Assembly (NCBI RefSeq): GCF_000243315.1
Contig: NZ_JH597770.1
Coordinates: 81,859 to 145,858, forward strand
From: Metallosphaera yellowstonensis MK1
Lineage (GTDB): Archaea > Thermoproteota > Thermoprotei_A > Sulfolobales > Sulfolobaceae
Length of the DNA: 64,000 bases
Reading direction: 5' to 3'
The position numbers and the translations under genes were made by a program. A model generated the notes under the pieces. It saw nothing but the letters and a program-made list of their open reading frames with translations. It was not told where the DNA came from and did not search any database. Shown piece after piece: positions 1 through 8,506 of the stretch. How positions within the stretch are numbered: the first letter of the stretch is position 1; each line of letters begins with the position of its first letter.

Positions 1-108
1 GCTGATAGGTCAGGATCATATGTAAAACATAGTGTTCGAAACGAATATAACAGATATTCCCATGTATTTTTCTCTTTATTCTCTAATAAAAGGAGATTAT
101 GGTAAAAG

Positions 109-116
109 TATATAAA
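109..116 (+). promoter_or_regulatory. TATA box of the molybdopterin oxidoreductase gene
   Basis: The octamer TATATAAA lies 24-31 nt upstream of the GTG at 140. In Sulfolobales transcription starts about 25 nt downstream of the TATA box, so the mRNA would begin at or next to the start codon and be essentially leaderless. This spacing supports the GTG start. Confidence 0.55.
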
Positions 117-139
117 GCCTGTGATAGGCCGTTCAACAT

Positions 140-778
140 GTGAAACCTCTAAGCGACAGGAGGACCTTCCTCAAACTGCTCGTCTCTTCCACTACCTTAC
201 TTGCATTGGGCAGATTGGGAGCTGACCAACTAGCTCCTCTGCTTCACGCCCCAAAAGGACTGACTCCATTCTCATCGTGGTACGTGGTACAGATAGGAGG
301 TACACCTAACGTCAATCTAAGTAATTACGTTCTCACCGTGGACGGAGAGGTAGAGAACCCTCTCCAGCTCACGTATGAGGAAATTCTGAGCATGCCCTCC
401 GTACAAGTTAAGGATACCATACAATGCGTGTCTGATCCTTACTTCCTCAGGGCGGAGGTTGTTTGGACTGGCGTCCCTCTCTCATACATACTCCAGATGG
501 CTAAACCTTCACCCTCAGCCATAAAGGTCTTGAGCTACTCAGCGGACGGGTATACGGCCGACCTACCTATCTGGAAGGCTATGGAACCTGACACCGTCCT
601 GGCCTACATGGCCGACGGGAAGCCCTTGCCTCAGGTTCATGGTTATCCTGTGAGGCTTGCAGTGCCCAGGTGGTGGGGTTACACCTACGCCAAGTGGGTA
701 ACTAGGCTCTACGTTACTTCCCAGAATGTATTAGGCTATTGGGAGTCGTTGGGGTATGCTGATGTTGCGAGGAAGTAG
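140..778 (+). CDS. Tat-exported sulfite-oxidase-family molybdopterin oxidoreductase
   Basis: A 212-residue protein that starts with GTG. The N-terminus has a twin-arginine signal, DRRTFLK followed by a hydrophobic stretch, so export as a folded cofactor-loaded enzyme is expected. The rest is the sulfite-oxidase fold; the Cys in DTIQCVSDP is the expected molybdenum ligand, and GYPVRLAVPRWWGY resembles the conserved cofactor-binding region. It is shorter than eukaryotic sulfite oxidase and close to the MsrP/YedY size class, lacking a heme or dimerisation domain. The next gene overlaps by 23 nt and encodes a membrane protein with a paired-His helix, suggesting a membrane-anchored redox pair. The substrate (sulfite, a sulfoxide or another oxo-anion) cannot be told from sequence. 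Confidence 0.85.
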   Translation: MKPLSDRRTFLKLLVSSTTLLALGRLGADQLAPLLHAPKGLTPFSSWYVVQIGGTPNVNLSNYVLTVDGEVENPLQLTYEEILSMPSVQVKDTIQCVSDPYFLRAEVVWTGVPLSYILQMAKPSPSAIKVLSYSADGYTADLPIWKAMEPDTVLAYMADGKPLPQVHGYPVRLAVPRWWGYTYAKWVTRLYVTSQNVLGYWESLGYADVARK

Positions 779-1244
779 TACCTCTCTACTTGTATGGTTG
801 GCGTCACTTGTAGTGACGCTTTTGCCCCTGTTCCCTCAGGCCTGGGTGATCGGCGTAATGATGGCCGGTTATCCTAAAGCTTTCAATCCCACCTCCAGGA
901 CGTCCATATATTCACCTGAGTTTAGGAGAAAGACTTCGGTCGTACTACTAGTTTTAGCCATATTGGAAGGCTTAACGGGTTTTGGTGCTGGTCCCCAAAC
1001 TTCAAGCTTCGTCACCGAGTTGACCCTAGGACTCCTAACTAGAGGGATCTCCCTTGAGTTACATCTAGCCCTGATAGCTCCATTGGCCCTCTTCTTCGTG
1101 ATTCATACGGTCTCTGGGCTAGGGTCGCTTTTCATCCTGAAAGGAGTGAAGAGGAATTGGATCTACCAGTATCTCCTTCCGGGGACGTGGATAGGGCTCT
1201 ATCTGTTGACTGTATATCTTGACCTGAACTACTTCCTCTCCTAA
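756..1244 (+). CDS. Four-helix membrane protein, putative cytochrome b-type partner
   Basis: A 162-residue protein with about four hydrophobic segments (near residues 10-36, 60-78, 100-127 and 138-158). His103 and His117 sit on one predicted helix 14 residues apart, a spacing that in b-type cytochromes lets one helix ligate two hemes; no other His is present, so a homodimer would be needed to complete the ligand sets. The ATG lies inside the end of the molybdopterin oxidoreductase gene (23-nt overlap), implying translational coupling. By analogy with MsrPQ-type systems it could pass electrons between the quinone pool and the exported enzyme. The heme role is inference; I do not recognise the family firmly. 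Confidence 0.6.
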   Translation: MLMLRGSSTSLLVWLASLVVTLLPLFPQAWVIGVMMAGYPKAFNPTSRTSIYSPEFRRKTSVVLLVLAILEGLTGFGAGPQTSSFVTELTLGLLTRGISLELHLALIAPLALFFVIHTVSGLGSLFILKGVKRNWIYQYLLPGTWIGLYLLTVYLDLNYFLS

Positions 1245-1304
1245 ATCACTCATAGTGAATTTCGGGGACGTCATGGACAGAACTCAAAGGAAGAGAATAG
1301 ATAG

Positions 1305-1332
1305 GGGCGATTCGGGTCTCCTTTACGAATCG
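1305..1332 (+). repeat. Solitary terminal inverted repeat related to the IS256-like elements
   Basis: This 28-bp stretch begins GGGCGATTCGGG and matches the outer end of the IS256-like element at 27793-27820 at 24 of 28 positions by eye. No transposase reading frame follows before the ABC ATPase at about 1.66 kb, so it looks like a leftover end of an excised or deleted copy. Its partner end is not visible nearby. Confidence 0.5.
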
Positions 1333-1401
1333 TATTATTCTACCGTTTATAAGACAAATCCATCTCGTCCCTCATATAAAGTTACGTAGTTCTACATTTA
1401 T

Positions 1402-1590
1402 TTGCTACGATATTCATTCAATAAAGTGAATTCACGACGGAAACCCGAACGGCCTATAGATAGCGCTGTGGGGGAATACTTTGACGCACTGGTAAGACAT
1501 GATGGAACTGGAGTCCTAGCTGTGGACGGTAAAGTAGTCGTTAAGAAATACGCAGACGACAGAGGAAAACTATGGGTTAACACTGCGTAA
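1402..1590 (+). CDS. Possible short hypothetical protein in the 1.25-1.66 kb gap
   Basis: A 62-codon frame starting with TTG. The product includes GTGVLAVDGKVVVKKYADD and matches no family I recognise. It lies in the roughly 420-nt interval between the oxidoreductase pair and the ABC transporter, just downstream of a degenerate IS256-like end, so it could be a remnant. An antisense frame of the same length overlaps it. No clear ribosome-binding site or strong TATA element supports it. Confidence 0.2.
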   Translation: MLRYSFNKVNSRRKPERPIDSAVGEYFDALVRHDGTGVLAVDGKVVVKKYADDRGKLWVNTA

Positions 1591-1747
1591 TCTAGATGAA
1601 CGGGCGGGAAAGAAGGGTGAAAAGCTTATAAGAACTGCAATGGAGTTTCGAGAGGGCTGGTAAGATGGAACAATCCTAGAGGGCAGGGATCTGGCCTTCC
1701 AGTATGGCCCAGAGTATAGGGTATTTGAGCACGTCAATCTGAGGGCT

Positions 1748-2434
1748 TTGGACAACGAGCTAATAGCCATAGTGGGTCCCTCGGGAGTGGGAAAGTCTAC
1801 CCTGCTGAGGATATTGGGCGGTTTCATTAAACCCACTGAGGGAGAAGTCATCCTATTGGGAAAGAAGGTCACTAGGCCTACCCCAAAGATTGCACTGATA
1901 CATCAATCCATAGCTACTTTTCCTTGGCTCACTGCGTTGGAAAATGTTAAGCTCGGTCTCAAGTATAGAAACTTGACTAAGGAGGAGGAAGATTCGATAG
2001 CGAGGAAGATGTTGGAGCTTGTTGGTCTTCAGGGGTTTGAGGAGTTCTACCCCAAGCAGATGAGCGGTGGAATGAGACAGAGGGTTGCCATCGCCAGGGC
2101 TCTTGCGGCTGACCCCTATGTGTTACTAATGGATGAGCCTTTCGCTCATCTGGATGAACTGACCGCTGAGGGGTTAAGACAGGAGATTTACTCCACCCTG
2201 TTCAGTCAGGATACCTCCCTAAAGGCTGCTGTGTTAGTATCCCACAACATGAACGAGGTAGTGGAGTTGTCAGACAGGGTCTTCGTGCTTAACGGTGGGC
2301 CAGCCACTGTGGTGGGAGAGGTCACCATAGAGATGGAGAGGCCTAGAAGTCCCAGGGATCAGAAGTTCCAGGAGTACCTGGACCTTCTCTACAAGTTACT
2401 TACTCCAGTTAAAAAGAAGGTCAAGGAGGGATGA
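1748..2434 (+). CDS. ABC transporter ATPase (nitrate/sulfonate/bicarbonate-type), 5' end uncertain
   Basis: At least 228 residues: Walker A GPSGVGKST, Q-loop around HQSIATFPW, signature MSGGMRQRVAIARA, Walker B VLLMDEPF and H-loop VSHNMNE. This is the NrtD/SsuB/TauB type of importer ATPase. Family-like sequence continues upstream of the TTG at 1748 (in-frame LEGRDLAFQYGPEYRVF), back to an in-frame TAA at 1661-1663. An ATG at 1640 is in the same frame but separated by that stop, and an ATG at 1665 is in another frame. The true start is therefore either disrupted or uses a non-standard codon; 1748 is a minimum. The next gene is the matching permease. No substrate-binding protein is adjacent. 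Confidence 0.8.
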   Translation: MDNELIAIVGPSGVGKSTLLRILGGFIKPTEGEVILLGKKVTRPTPKIALIHQSIATFPWLTALENVKLGLKYRNLTKEEEDSIARKMLELVGLQGFEEFYPKQMSGGMRQRVAIARALAADPYVLLMDEPFAHLDELTAEGLRQEIYSTLFSQDTSLKAAVLVSHNMNEVVELSDRVFVLNGGPATVVGEVTIEMERPRSPRDQKFQEYLDLLYKLLTPVKKKVKEG

Positions 2435-2468
2435 GCTCACGTTTGATTTATTCCTGGCCCTGGAGGCA

Positions 2469-4055
2469 GTGGGAGCTACCACTGGGAGAGTCTTCTTTAC
2501 AATTCTCCTCTCCGTTCTGAGCGGTTGGCTCCTAGGTTACGTCGCCTTGAAAAATAGGACGTTCGAGAACATCTATATCTCGCTCTCGGAAGTCCTAGAG
2601 TCGGTTCCTGTAATCACCTTCTTCCCCGTGGTACTTATCTTCTTTGTGACAGATATTGGGGGGACAATCGGCTCGCAACTTGCGGTAATATTTCTGGTCT
2701 TCACCGCCGTTGTTTGGAACATTTGGATGGGGATCTATCAGGCCTTTAAGACCGTCCCAGAGAACTTGAGGGAGGTCTCCGAGAACCTGAGACTCGGTTT
2801 CTGGGGGAAGATGACGAAGTTGTACATACCGTTCTCCGTACCGAGGATAGCTGCAAATCTCATCCCCAGCTTCGCCGACGCCATGTTCTACATAACTGTG
2901 AGCGAGGTGTTCAGTGTGGGCAACTCGACGTATTCAGTCTTTGGAATAGGTAGTCTCATATATGATCTCACCACGGCTGGGGAATACACTTATGCGTTTT
3001 ACTCGCTTGGGGTTTTGGCTGCAGTCGTCGTGGTCTTGACCCTTCTCCTCAGGGAGTTTGCACAGTACTCCGTTCAGAGGTACGGCTTAGATACCGAAGC
3101 CTCGAGCAATGCGGTCAGGAGAGGTAGGTTCAGGATAAGGTACTCCAGTAGACTCAGTAATGCCGTATCTCCAGTAACTAAGCTGGCTAGGTACGCAATC
3201 AGGAGTAGGGCGCAGGAGGCTGAAATTGAGGAGGAGAGGGAGAAGAGTCACCACCTGAAGACGCTGGGTCAGATAATAGCCTTCGTCTTCCTGATCGGAA
3301 TATCGTATTCGGTCTTCACCGTGATCAGCTCGGTTCCAGATCAAACTTGGGGTTACCTCCTCTCCACGACGCCGTACGACCTAATACTAGTGGGGGCAGA
3401 TTACCTTAGGGTAGGAATTATTGCTGTGATTTCCCTGGTCATAGCATTATTTCTAGGATACTGGTTGTCTTTACACGTGAAAACTGAACGGGCCATCGTA
3501 CCAATAATACAAACGTTGGCCGCGTTTCCCGCCCCTGCCTACTTCCCACTTCTCTTCGCATTCACATACCCGGCAGTTGAGAGAGCGTTCGGTTCATTCA
3601 CAGACGAGTTTTACGTTTTGTTACTCGGCTTCATCTCTACGTTCTATTACGTCTTCTACAGCTACTGGTTAGGAGTAAAGAATATGCCTCACGAGTACTG
3701 GGAGGTGATGGACAACCTGAACCTCAGCTTTTGGCAGAGGATGAGTAAGATCGTAATTCCCTCTACCTTCCCTTACATAGTGTCGGGGTTGACTAGTACC
3801 ATAAATAGTGCTTGGGGAGGGTTAGCAATAGGTGAGTATTGGCCTGATATATACGATGGTAAGACGCTTGAAGTTCATACAGGGCTCATGAAGTATTTGG
3901 CCCTAGCGGATGCTCAGGGGAATCTAGCCGTAGTGGGGTGGCTTTCCCTAATATTCAGTATCATTGTAGTAATTTATTCTGTACTCTTCACTAGGAAGCT
4001 AATGGACCTAGCAAGAGAGAAATATGTGGCGGAAGAGGGTATATATGCTGCGTGA
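2469..4055 (+). CDS. Fused two-domain ABC transporter permease
   Basis: A 528-residue integral membrane protein made of two BPD_transp_1 permease domains in tandem. Each carries an EAA-type loop that docks on the ATPase: ENLRLGFWGKMTKLYIPF near residue 105 and DNLNLSFWQRMSKIVIPS near residue 420. A charged cytoplasmic linker (near residues 200-265) joins them. One chain therefore replaces the usual permease dimer. It sits directly after its ATPase and probably forms an operon with it. The GTG at 2469 is the first usable start, but the frame stays open a few codons upstream (DELTFDLFLALEA), so the N-terminus may be slightly longer. The substrate is unknown; the family imports small anions or organosulfur compounds. 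Confidence 0.85.
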   Translation: MGATTGRVFFTILLSVLSGWLLGYVALKNRTFENIYISLSEVLESVPVITFFPVVLIFFVTDIGGTIGSQLAVIFLVFTAVVWNIWMGIYQAFKTVPENLREVSENLRLGFWGKMTKLYIPFSVPRIAANLIPSFADAMFYITVSEVFSVGNSTYSVFGIGSLIYDLTTAGEYTYAFYSLGVLAAVVVVLTLLLREFAQYSVQRYGLDTEASSNAVRRGRFRIRYSSRLSNAVSPVTKLARYAIRSRAQEAEIEEEREKSHHLKTLGQIIAFVFLIGISYSVFTVISSVPDQTWGYLLSTTPYDLILVGADYLRVGIIAVISLVIALFLGYWLSLHVKTERAIVPIIQTLAAFPAPAYFPLLFAFTYPAVERAFGSFTDEFYVLLLGFISTFYYVFYSYWLGVKNMPHEYWEVMDNLNLSFWQRMSKIVIPSTFPYIVSGLTSTINSAWGGLAIGEYWPDIYDGKTLEVHTGLMKYLALADAQGNLAVVGWLSLIFSIIVVIYSVLFTRKLMDLAREKYVAEEGIYAA

Positions 4056-4428
4056 GTTCCTCAATGGTGAGTCGGACGGCTAAACAGTGAAAATCTACAC
4101 TTTGCTTAACTTCAAAATACATAAACTTCACAGCTTATCGAAACCGTTAGCAACAGCTCATCTTTCAGGACGAGGGAGCGTAGCCCTGAGCAAGCCTCTA
4201 ACACCGGTGAGTTACAGTAACTCTCACGGTGAGAAAAAAATTAAGCCTATGGAACTGGAACATTTCTTCACCTGTGATGAGGAATCCGGGAACCGATCTG
4301 TGAGGTCTCCCTACGCGAACGCTGAGGTCTCAGTTTAAAACCATTAAATCTTATTTATAATTATCATTAGTCTAATGTTTATATAGTAAAAATTTTAAGA
4401 CCAGACTTTACATGTATCGGGAAGAATT
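4056..4428 (+). other. Intergenic region upstream of the carboxylase gene
   Basis: This 373-nt gap has an open frame at 4087-4338 whose product resembles nothing known and reads as low-quality coding sequence. A short imperfect inverted repeat centred near 4212 (GTGAGTTA pairing with TAACTCTCAC) is visible. AT-rich promoter-like DNA (TTTATATAG near 4378-4386) precedes the ATG at 4429. Confidence 0.4.
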
Positions 4429-6003
4429 ATGGCAACTACATACGAGAAGCCCGACATGGGCAGATTGATTGAAGAGCTTAGATCTCTGAAGGCAAAGGCC
4501 TATCAGGGTGGAGGAGAAGACAGGATAAAGTTCCAGCACAGTAAGGGAAAGCTCACAGCCAGAGAGAGGTTGGCACTACTCTTCGATGAGGGAACGTTCA
4601 ACGAAATCATGACGTTCGCCACAACAAAGGCCACGGAGTTTGGCCTAGATAAGAACAGAGTCTACGGGGACGGTGTGGTAACAGGATGGGGAAAGGTGGA
4701 GGGAAGGACAGTCTTTGCCTTTGCCCAAGACTTCACTTCAATAGGCGGAACACTGGGTGAGACTCACGCAAGCAAGATAACTAGGATATACGAGATGGCC
4801 CTCAAGGTAGGTGCTCCAGTGATAGGAATTAACGACTCTGGAGGAGCCAGGATACAGGAAGGGGCGGTAGCCTTAGAGGGATACGGTGCCGTCTTCAAGG
4901 CCAACGTGATGGCCTCAGGTGTGGTACCACAAATAACCATAATGGCTGGTCCAGCCGCAGGTGGGGCAGTGTATTCTCCAGCACTCACGGACTTCATCAT
5001 AATGATAAAGGGAGACGCCTATTACATGTTCGTCACGGGTCCGGAGATAACTAAGGTAGTACTGGGAGAAGATGTATCTTTCCAAGACCTTGGAGGTGCC
5101 ATAATCCACGCCACTAAGTCTGGCGTAGTGCACTTCGTTGCTGAGAATGAGAACGACGCCATAAACATCACCAAAAGGCTGTTATCCTACCTTCCCTCAA
5201 ATAACATGGAGGATCCGCCTTTCCTCGACACTGGCGACCCCTCAGACAGGGAGGTTAAAGACGTCGAGTCTGTAGTACCCACTGACACCGTGAAGCCCTT
5301 CGATATGAGGGAAGTAATTTACAGGGTAGTGGATAACGGCGAGTTTATGGAGGTGCAGAGGCATTGGGCACAGAACATGGTGGTGGGCTTCGCGAGGATG
5401 GCAGGAAACGTAGTAGGGATAGTTGCCAACAACTCGGCCCACTTGGGGGCCGCCATAGATATCGACGCTGCAGACAAGGCGTCAAGGTTCATAAGGTTCT
5501 GTGACGCCTTTAACATCCCGCTAATCAGCCTCGTAGACACTCCAGGCTACATGCCGGGAACGGATCAGGAATACAAGGGAATAATAAGACACGGAGCTAA
5601 GATGCTCTACGCCTTTGCTGAGGCCACTGTGCCAAAGATAACCGTGGTGATTAGGAGGTCCTACGGAGGGGCACATATAGCCATGAGCATAAAGAGTCTG
5701 GGGGCAGATTTGATTTATGCTTGGCCATCTGCAGAGATAGCGGTCACAGGTCCTGAGGGAGCAGTGAGGATCCTGTACAGGAGAGAGATCCAGAACAGTA
5801 AGTCGCCTGATGACTTCATTAAGGAGAGGATATCGGAGTACAAGAAACTCTTCGCTAATCCGTACTGGGCAGCGGAGAAGGGACTCATAGATGACGTAAT
5901 AGAGCCCAAGGACACCAGAAAAGTCATAGTGTCTGCTCTAGATACGTTGAAGAACAAGCGGGAATTCAGATACCCGAAAAAGCACGGGAACATCCCCCTC
6001 TAA
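4429..6003 (+). CDS. pccB: Acetyl/propionyl-CoA carboxylase, carboxyltransferase subunit
   Basis: A 524-residue cytoplasmic enzyme with both halves of the carboxyltransferase (crotonase) fold. The N-terminal half has the acyl-CoA pocket (GINDSGGARIQEG) and AGPAAGGAVYSPALTDF; the C-terminal half has DTPGYMPGTDQE and RRSYGGAHIAMS. It moves carboxyl from carboxybiotin to acetyl-CoA or propionyl-CoA, the two carboxylations of the 3-hydroxypropionate/4-hydroxybutyrate cycle. Length is normal. The biotin carboxylase and biotin-carrier subunits are not in the window, as in Metallosphaera where pccB is encoded apart from them. A TATA-like element near 4378 gives a short leader. Its stop codon overlaps the convergent gene at 6000 by four bases. 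Confidence 0.95.
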   Translation: MATTYEKPDMGRLIEELRSLKAKAYQGGGEDRIKFQHSKGKLTARERLALLFDEGTFNEIMTFATTKATEFGLDKNRVYGDGVVTGWGKVEGRTVFAFAQDFTSIGGTLGETHASKITRIYEMALKVGAPVIGINDSGGARIQEGAVALEGYGAVFKANVMASGVVPQITIMAGPAAGGAVYSPALTDFIIMIKGDAYYMFVTGPEITKVVLGEDVSFQDLGGAIIHATKSGVVHFVAENENDAINITKRLLSYLPSNNMEDPPFLDTGDPSDREVKDVESVVPTDTVKPFDMREVIYRVVDNGEFMEVQRHWAQNMVVGFARMAGNVVGIVANNSAHLGAAIDIDAADKASRFIRFCDAFNIPLISLVDTPGYMPGTDQEYKGIIRHGAKMLYAFAEATVPKITVVIRRSYGGAHIAMSIKSLGADLIYAWPSAEIAVTGPEGAVRILYRREIQNSKSPDDFIKERISEYKKLFANPYWAAEKGLIDDVIEPKDTRKVIVSALDTLKNKREFRYPKKHGNIPL

Positions 6004-6200
6004 GGTCTCCTCTTGGTGCATCTTAGAGTAGCCTCCCCTTTTTCACCCATCTCCACGGTTACGTTCTGGCCCAGTGCCCTTAAGACCAGTGAGAGCTTCC
6101 TCACGGACTCTGGGTCTCCTCGAAATAGGAGCTCCTCTCCGTCCTTTGCCCTAAAGAACTCCTCCAATAACTCTTGCAGCCTCTTTGACAACCTTATCAC
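6000..6200 (-). CDS. Small conserved-looking protein encoded after Hel308
   Basis: A 66-residue mixed alpha/beta protein (start [16 protein letters not shown], end near LRCTKRRP) whose ATG lies inside the 3' end of the helicase gene (50-nt overlap), so it is probably translated from the helicase mRNA. The charged helix followed by a strand-rich half with [10 protein letters not shown] resembles KEOPS Pcc1-sized proteins in length only; I do not assign a family. Convergent with the carboxylase gene with a 4-bp overlap of the ends. Confidence 0.6.
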   Translation of the reverse strand: MIRLSKRLQELLEEFFRAKDGEELLFRGDPESVRKLSLVLRALGQNVTVEMGEKGEATLRCTKRRP

Positions 6201-8262
6201 CTATCTTATCGCCAAGTAGGGCCTTCACTTTCTCAGGGTTCATCACTAGGTCCTCAGGTTTAGTTAGACCGTTCTGGAATAGGACTCTACCCCTCTTCCT
6301 CCCAACTCCAGGTACTCTAACTATCTCCAACAGGTCCTCCTTTACTCCGTCTTCGACTCTCGCGTTAAGTCTCCTGAGGACATCGGCGTGTTCCTCTAAG
6401 CCCAGGACTTGAGCCACGTTATAGGCAGAATAGGTTAGCCAATCCATGGTCTCCACCAGGCTCCTGAGGTCTCCTGAGCCTATACCGTACCTACCGAGGA
6501 TTACATCTTCTTCGATCTCCTCAATCCAGTCGTTGAGTATGGAAGCTATCTTTAGGGCAGAAACGTATTTGTAGAAGTCATCCTCGTCCTCCGGCTCATC
6601 AAGGAACGGGGGACAGGAGACATTCTCTATTAACTCGTCTTCTTCACCCTTGCTCACGCCCACGAATGGACCATCAGGACTCCAGGCCAAAAGGTGCAGA
6701 TAGGCCAGGTTACACTCTACGGCTTCGTTCTTCCTGAGAACGTCCTTAACTACCTGTGCAGTGAAGGGATTTATATAGAGGTCAGCCACTCTTCTTCCCA
6801 ACTTGGTGAGGAATAACTTTTCATCAAGTTCAATGAAGCCGTTCTCCTCAAGCCAAGGGATCCCGGAATCTAGATATCTGTCAACTAACTCCCTGCTCAG
6901 CAGGGTCTGTCGAGCTAACTCCCTTATCTGCTCTACCGTGCTCTCCCCCTCAGATATCAAGCCCAGGAGGAATGAATAGAAGGCTGGCTCGTTTCCCAAC
7001 CGGGACTGAATGGGTTCAGGTGGGGAGAGAATATATCTTTTGAAAACCCTCTCTGCATCCCTCCTATTCCTCACAACGATCACCGCCTCGCCCTCACTAT
7101 CGTATCCTGGTCTTCCTGCCCTCCCGCTCATCTGTTTGTACTCCATGATAGATATCTCCTCCTGAAAGCCTAGGATCTTCCTGTTGAACCTGTAGATGTC
7201 TCCTATGATCACAGCCCTAGCAGGCAAGTTTACCCCAGCAGCTAGGGTTGGAGTGGCAGTGATGACCTTGATTATCCTTTTCCTAAATCCATCCTCTATC
7301 ACCTCCCTCAATCCCCTGGAGAGCCCAGCGTGATGAAACGCTACACCTCTCTCCAAGAGTTCGCGTAGAGCTTCCTTCTCGTTGCTCCCCGCGTCATCCA
7401 CCTCCTCCAGTTTGGCTATAAGGTCTTCGATCTCCTTCCTCTTCACCTCCAGGTCAAGCTCTGCCACCTTCCTGGCTGTGGTCTCGGCCATCCTCCTGGA
7501 GTTCCTAAACAACAGCACTTGTCCCCCTTCATCCACGACCTTCCTTGTGAACGCCAGGATAGCGTCGTTTCCCCTCAGCTTATACGAACTCCCGTCAGCG
7601 AAGGAAACCACGAAACCTCCCCTATCTGGAACCAGAACACCCTCCCTCAGGGGTACCGGTCTCCAATTGGTTGTTACAGCCTCTGCCTCCAACCACTTGG
7701 CTATCTCGGAGTGATTACTTATGGTGGCACTGAGAACCAGCAAGTTCCTTCTCTTGGCCTTTACCGCTACACTTTCAACAACAGGGCCTCTCTCGCCATC
7801 GTTGATGTAATGGAATTCGTCAAGGACGAAATAGTCCGTCTCGAACAACCAAGAGGGCCCATGTCTCCACAGGGAGTCCAACTTCTCGTAGGTAGTGACT
7901 ATCAATTGGTAGTTCCTTAACCAAGCGTCGTCAGTGTCGTATTCTCCTGAGGTCATGCCGACCTTTATTCCGAGAGACTCCCACGCCTTGAACTCGTGGT
8001 ATTTCTCCGAGGTGAGAGCCCTCAAAGGTGTGGTGTATATTGCTCTCCTTCCTCCCTTGAGAAGATGAGATATCATCCCCAGTTCCGCAATCAAGGTCTT
8101 TCCAGAACCTGTGGGAGAGGTCAAGAGGAGTCTTTTCCCCTCCAGCAGTCCCTTCCTCACCGCCTCTGATTGTACTGGATTAAGTGTGACGATCCCCCTA
8201 CTTCTCAACACCTCCTTAACTTTTTCGTTGACGTTTAAGTCACTCAAGTCTATGAGTTCCAT
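6151..8262 (-). CDS. hel308: Hel308-type superfamily 2 DNA helicase
   Basis: A 703-residue helicase. Motif I TGSGKT is at residues 51-56; DEFH box, SAT motif (LSATISN) and motif [14 protein letters not shown] follow in order. The C-terminal part has the winged-helix/ratchet region and ends with a helix-hairpin-helix ([11 protein letters not shown]). Hel308 unwinds lagging-strand templates at stalled forks and acts in archaeal repair and restart. Length fits the family (about 700). A TTTAAA element lies about 25-35 nt upstream of the start, so a short leader is likely. The small gene at 6000-6200 overlaps its end. Confidence 0.93.
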   Translation of the reverse strand: MELIDLSDLNVNEKVKEVLRSRGIVTLNPVQSEAVRKGLLEGKRLLLTSPTGSGKTLIAELGMISHLLKGGRRAIYTTPLRALTSEKYHEFKAWESLGIKVGMTSGEYDTDDAWLRNYQLIVTTYEKLDSLWRHGPSWLFETDYFVLDEFHYINDGERGPVVESVAVKAKRRNLLVLSATISNHSEIAKWLEAEAVTTNWRPVPLREGVLVPDRGGFVVSFADGSSYKLRGNDAILAFTRKVVDEGGQVLLFRNSRRMAETTARKVAELDLEVKRKEIEDLIAKLEEVDDAGSNEKEALRELLERGVAFHHAGLSRGLREVIEDGFRKRIIKVITATPTLAAGVNLPARAVIIGDIYRFNRKILGFQEEISIMEYKQMSGRAGRPGYDSEGEAVIVVRNRRDAERVFKRYILSPPEPIQSRLGNEPAFYSFLLGLISEGESTVEQIRELARQTLLSRELVDRYLDSGIPWLEENGFIELDEKLFLTKLGRRVADLYINPFTAQVVKDVLRKNEAVECNLAYLHLLAWSPDGPFVGVSKGEEDELIENVSCPPFLDEPEDEDDFYKYVSALKIASILNDWIEEIEEDVILGRYGIGSGDLRSLVETMDWLTYSAYNVAQVLGLEEHADVLRRLNARVEDGVKEDLLEIVRVPGVGRKRGRVLFQNGLTKPEDLVMNPEKVKALLGDKIGDKVVKEAARVIGGVL

Positions 8263-8506
8263 CCTCAGTACTTATTGGAAAAGGGAGTTTAAAGGGTGAG
8301 GGTAAAACTCGTTCGCTCCTGAGGACACTCGTCGGAAAATACGCGGATATCCCAGGGGTTTGGGCTTCACTGGATTTTCATGACTTTATATCCAATTCTC
8401 AGCCATTGGGCTTCACCAGAGTCCCGGGGCATTGCCCCATTCATACCCCTCAGCCCCTTTAGCGGATAACCCTACCCACACCCATGGTATTTCATGGCAT
8501 CTCAGG
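8263..8506. other. Helicase upstream region with short repeats next to the IS
   Basis: It contains the helicase promoter and then non-coding DNA. The 11-mer TTGGGCTTCAC occurs twice (8360-8370 and 8406-8416), and GGGGCATTGCCCC near 8434-8446 can form a hairpin. The composition resembles ends of IS200/IS605 elements in this genome, but I cannot assign it. Confidence 0.3.

Noticed and set aside
4087-4338. 83-codon frame between the ABC permease and the carboxylase gene
   Set aside because: Composition and product look random; no conserved motif and no promoter at a proper distance.
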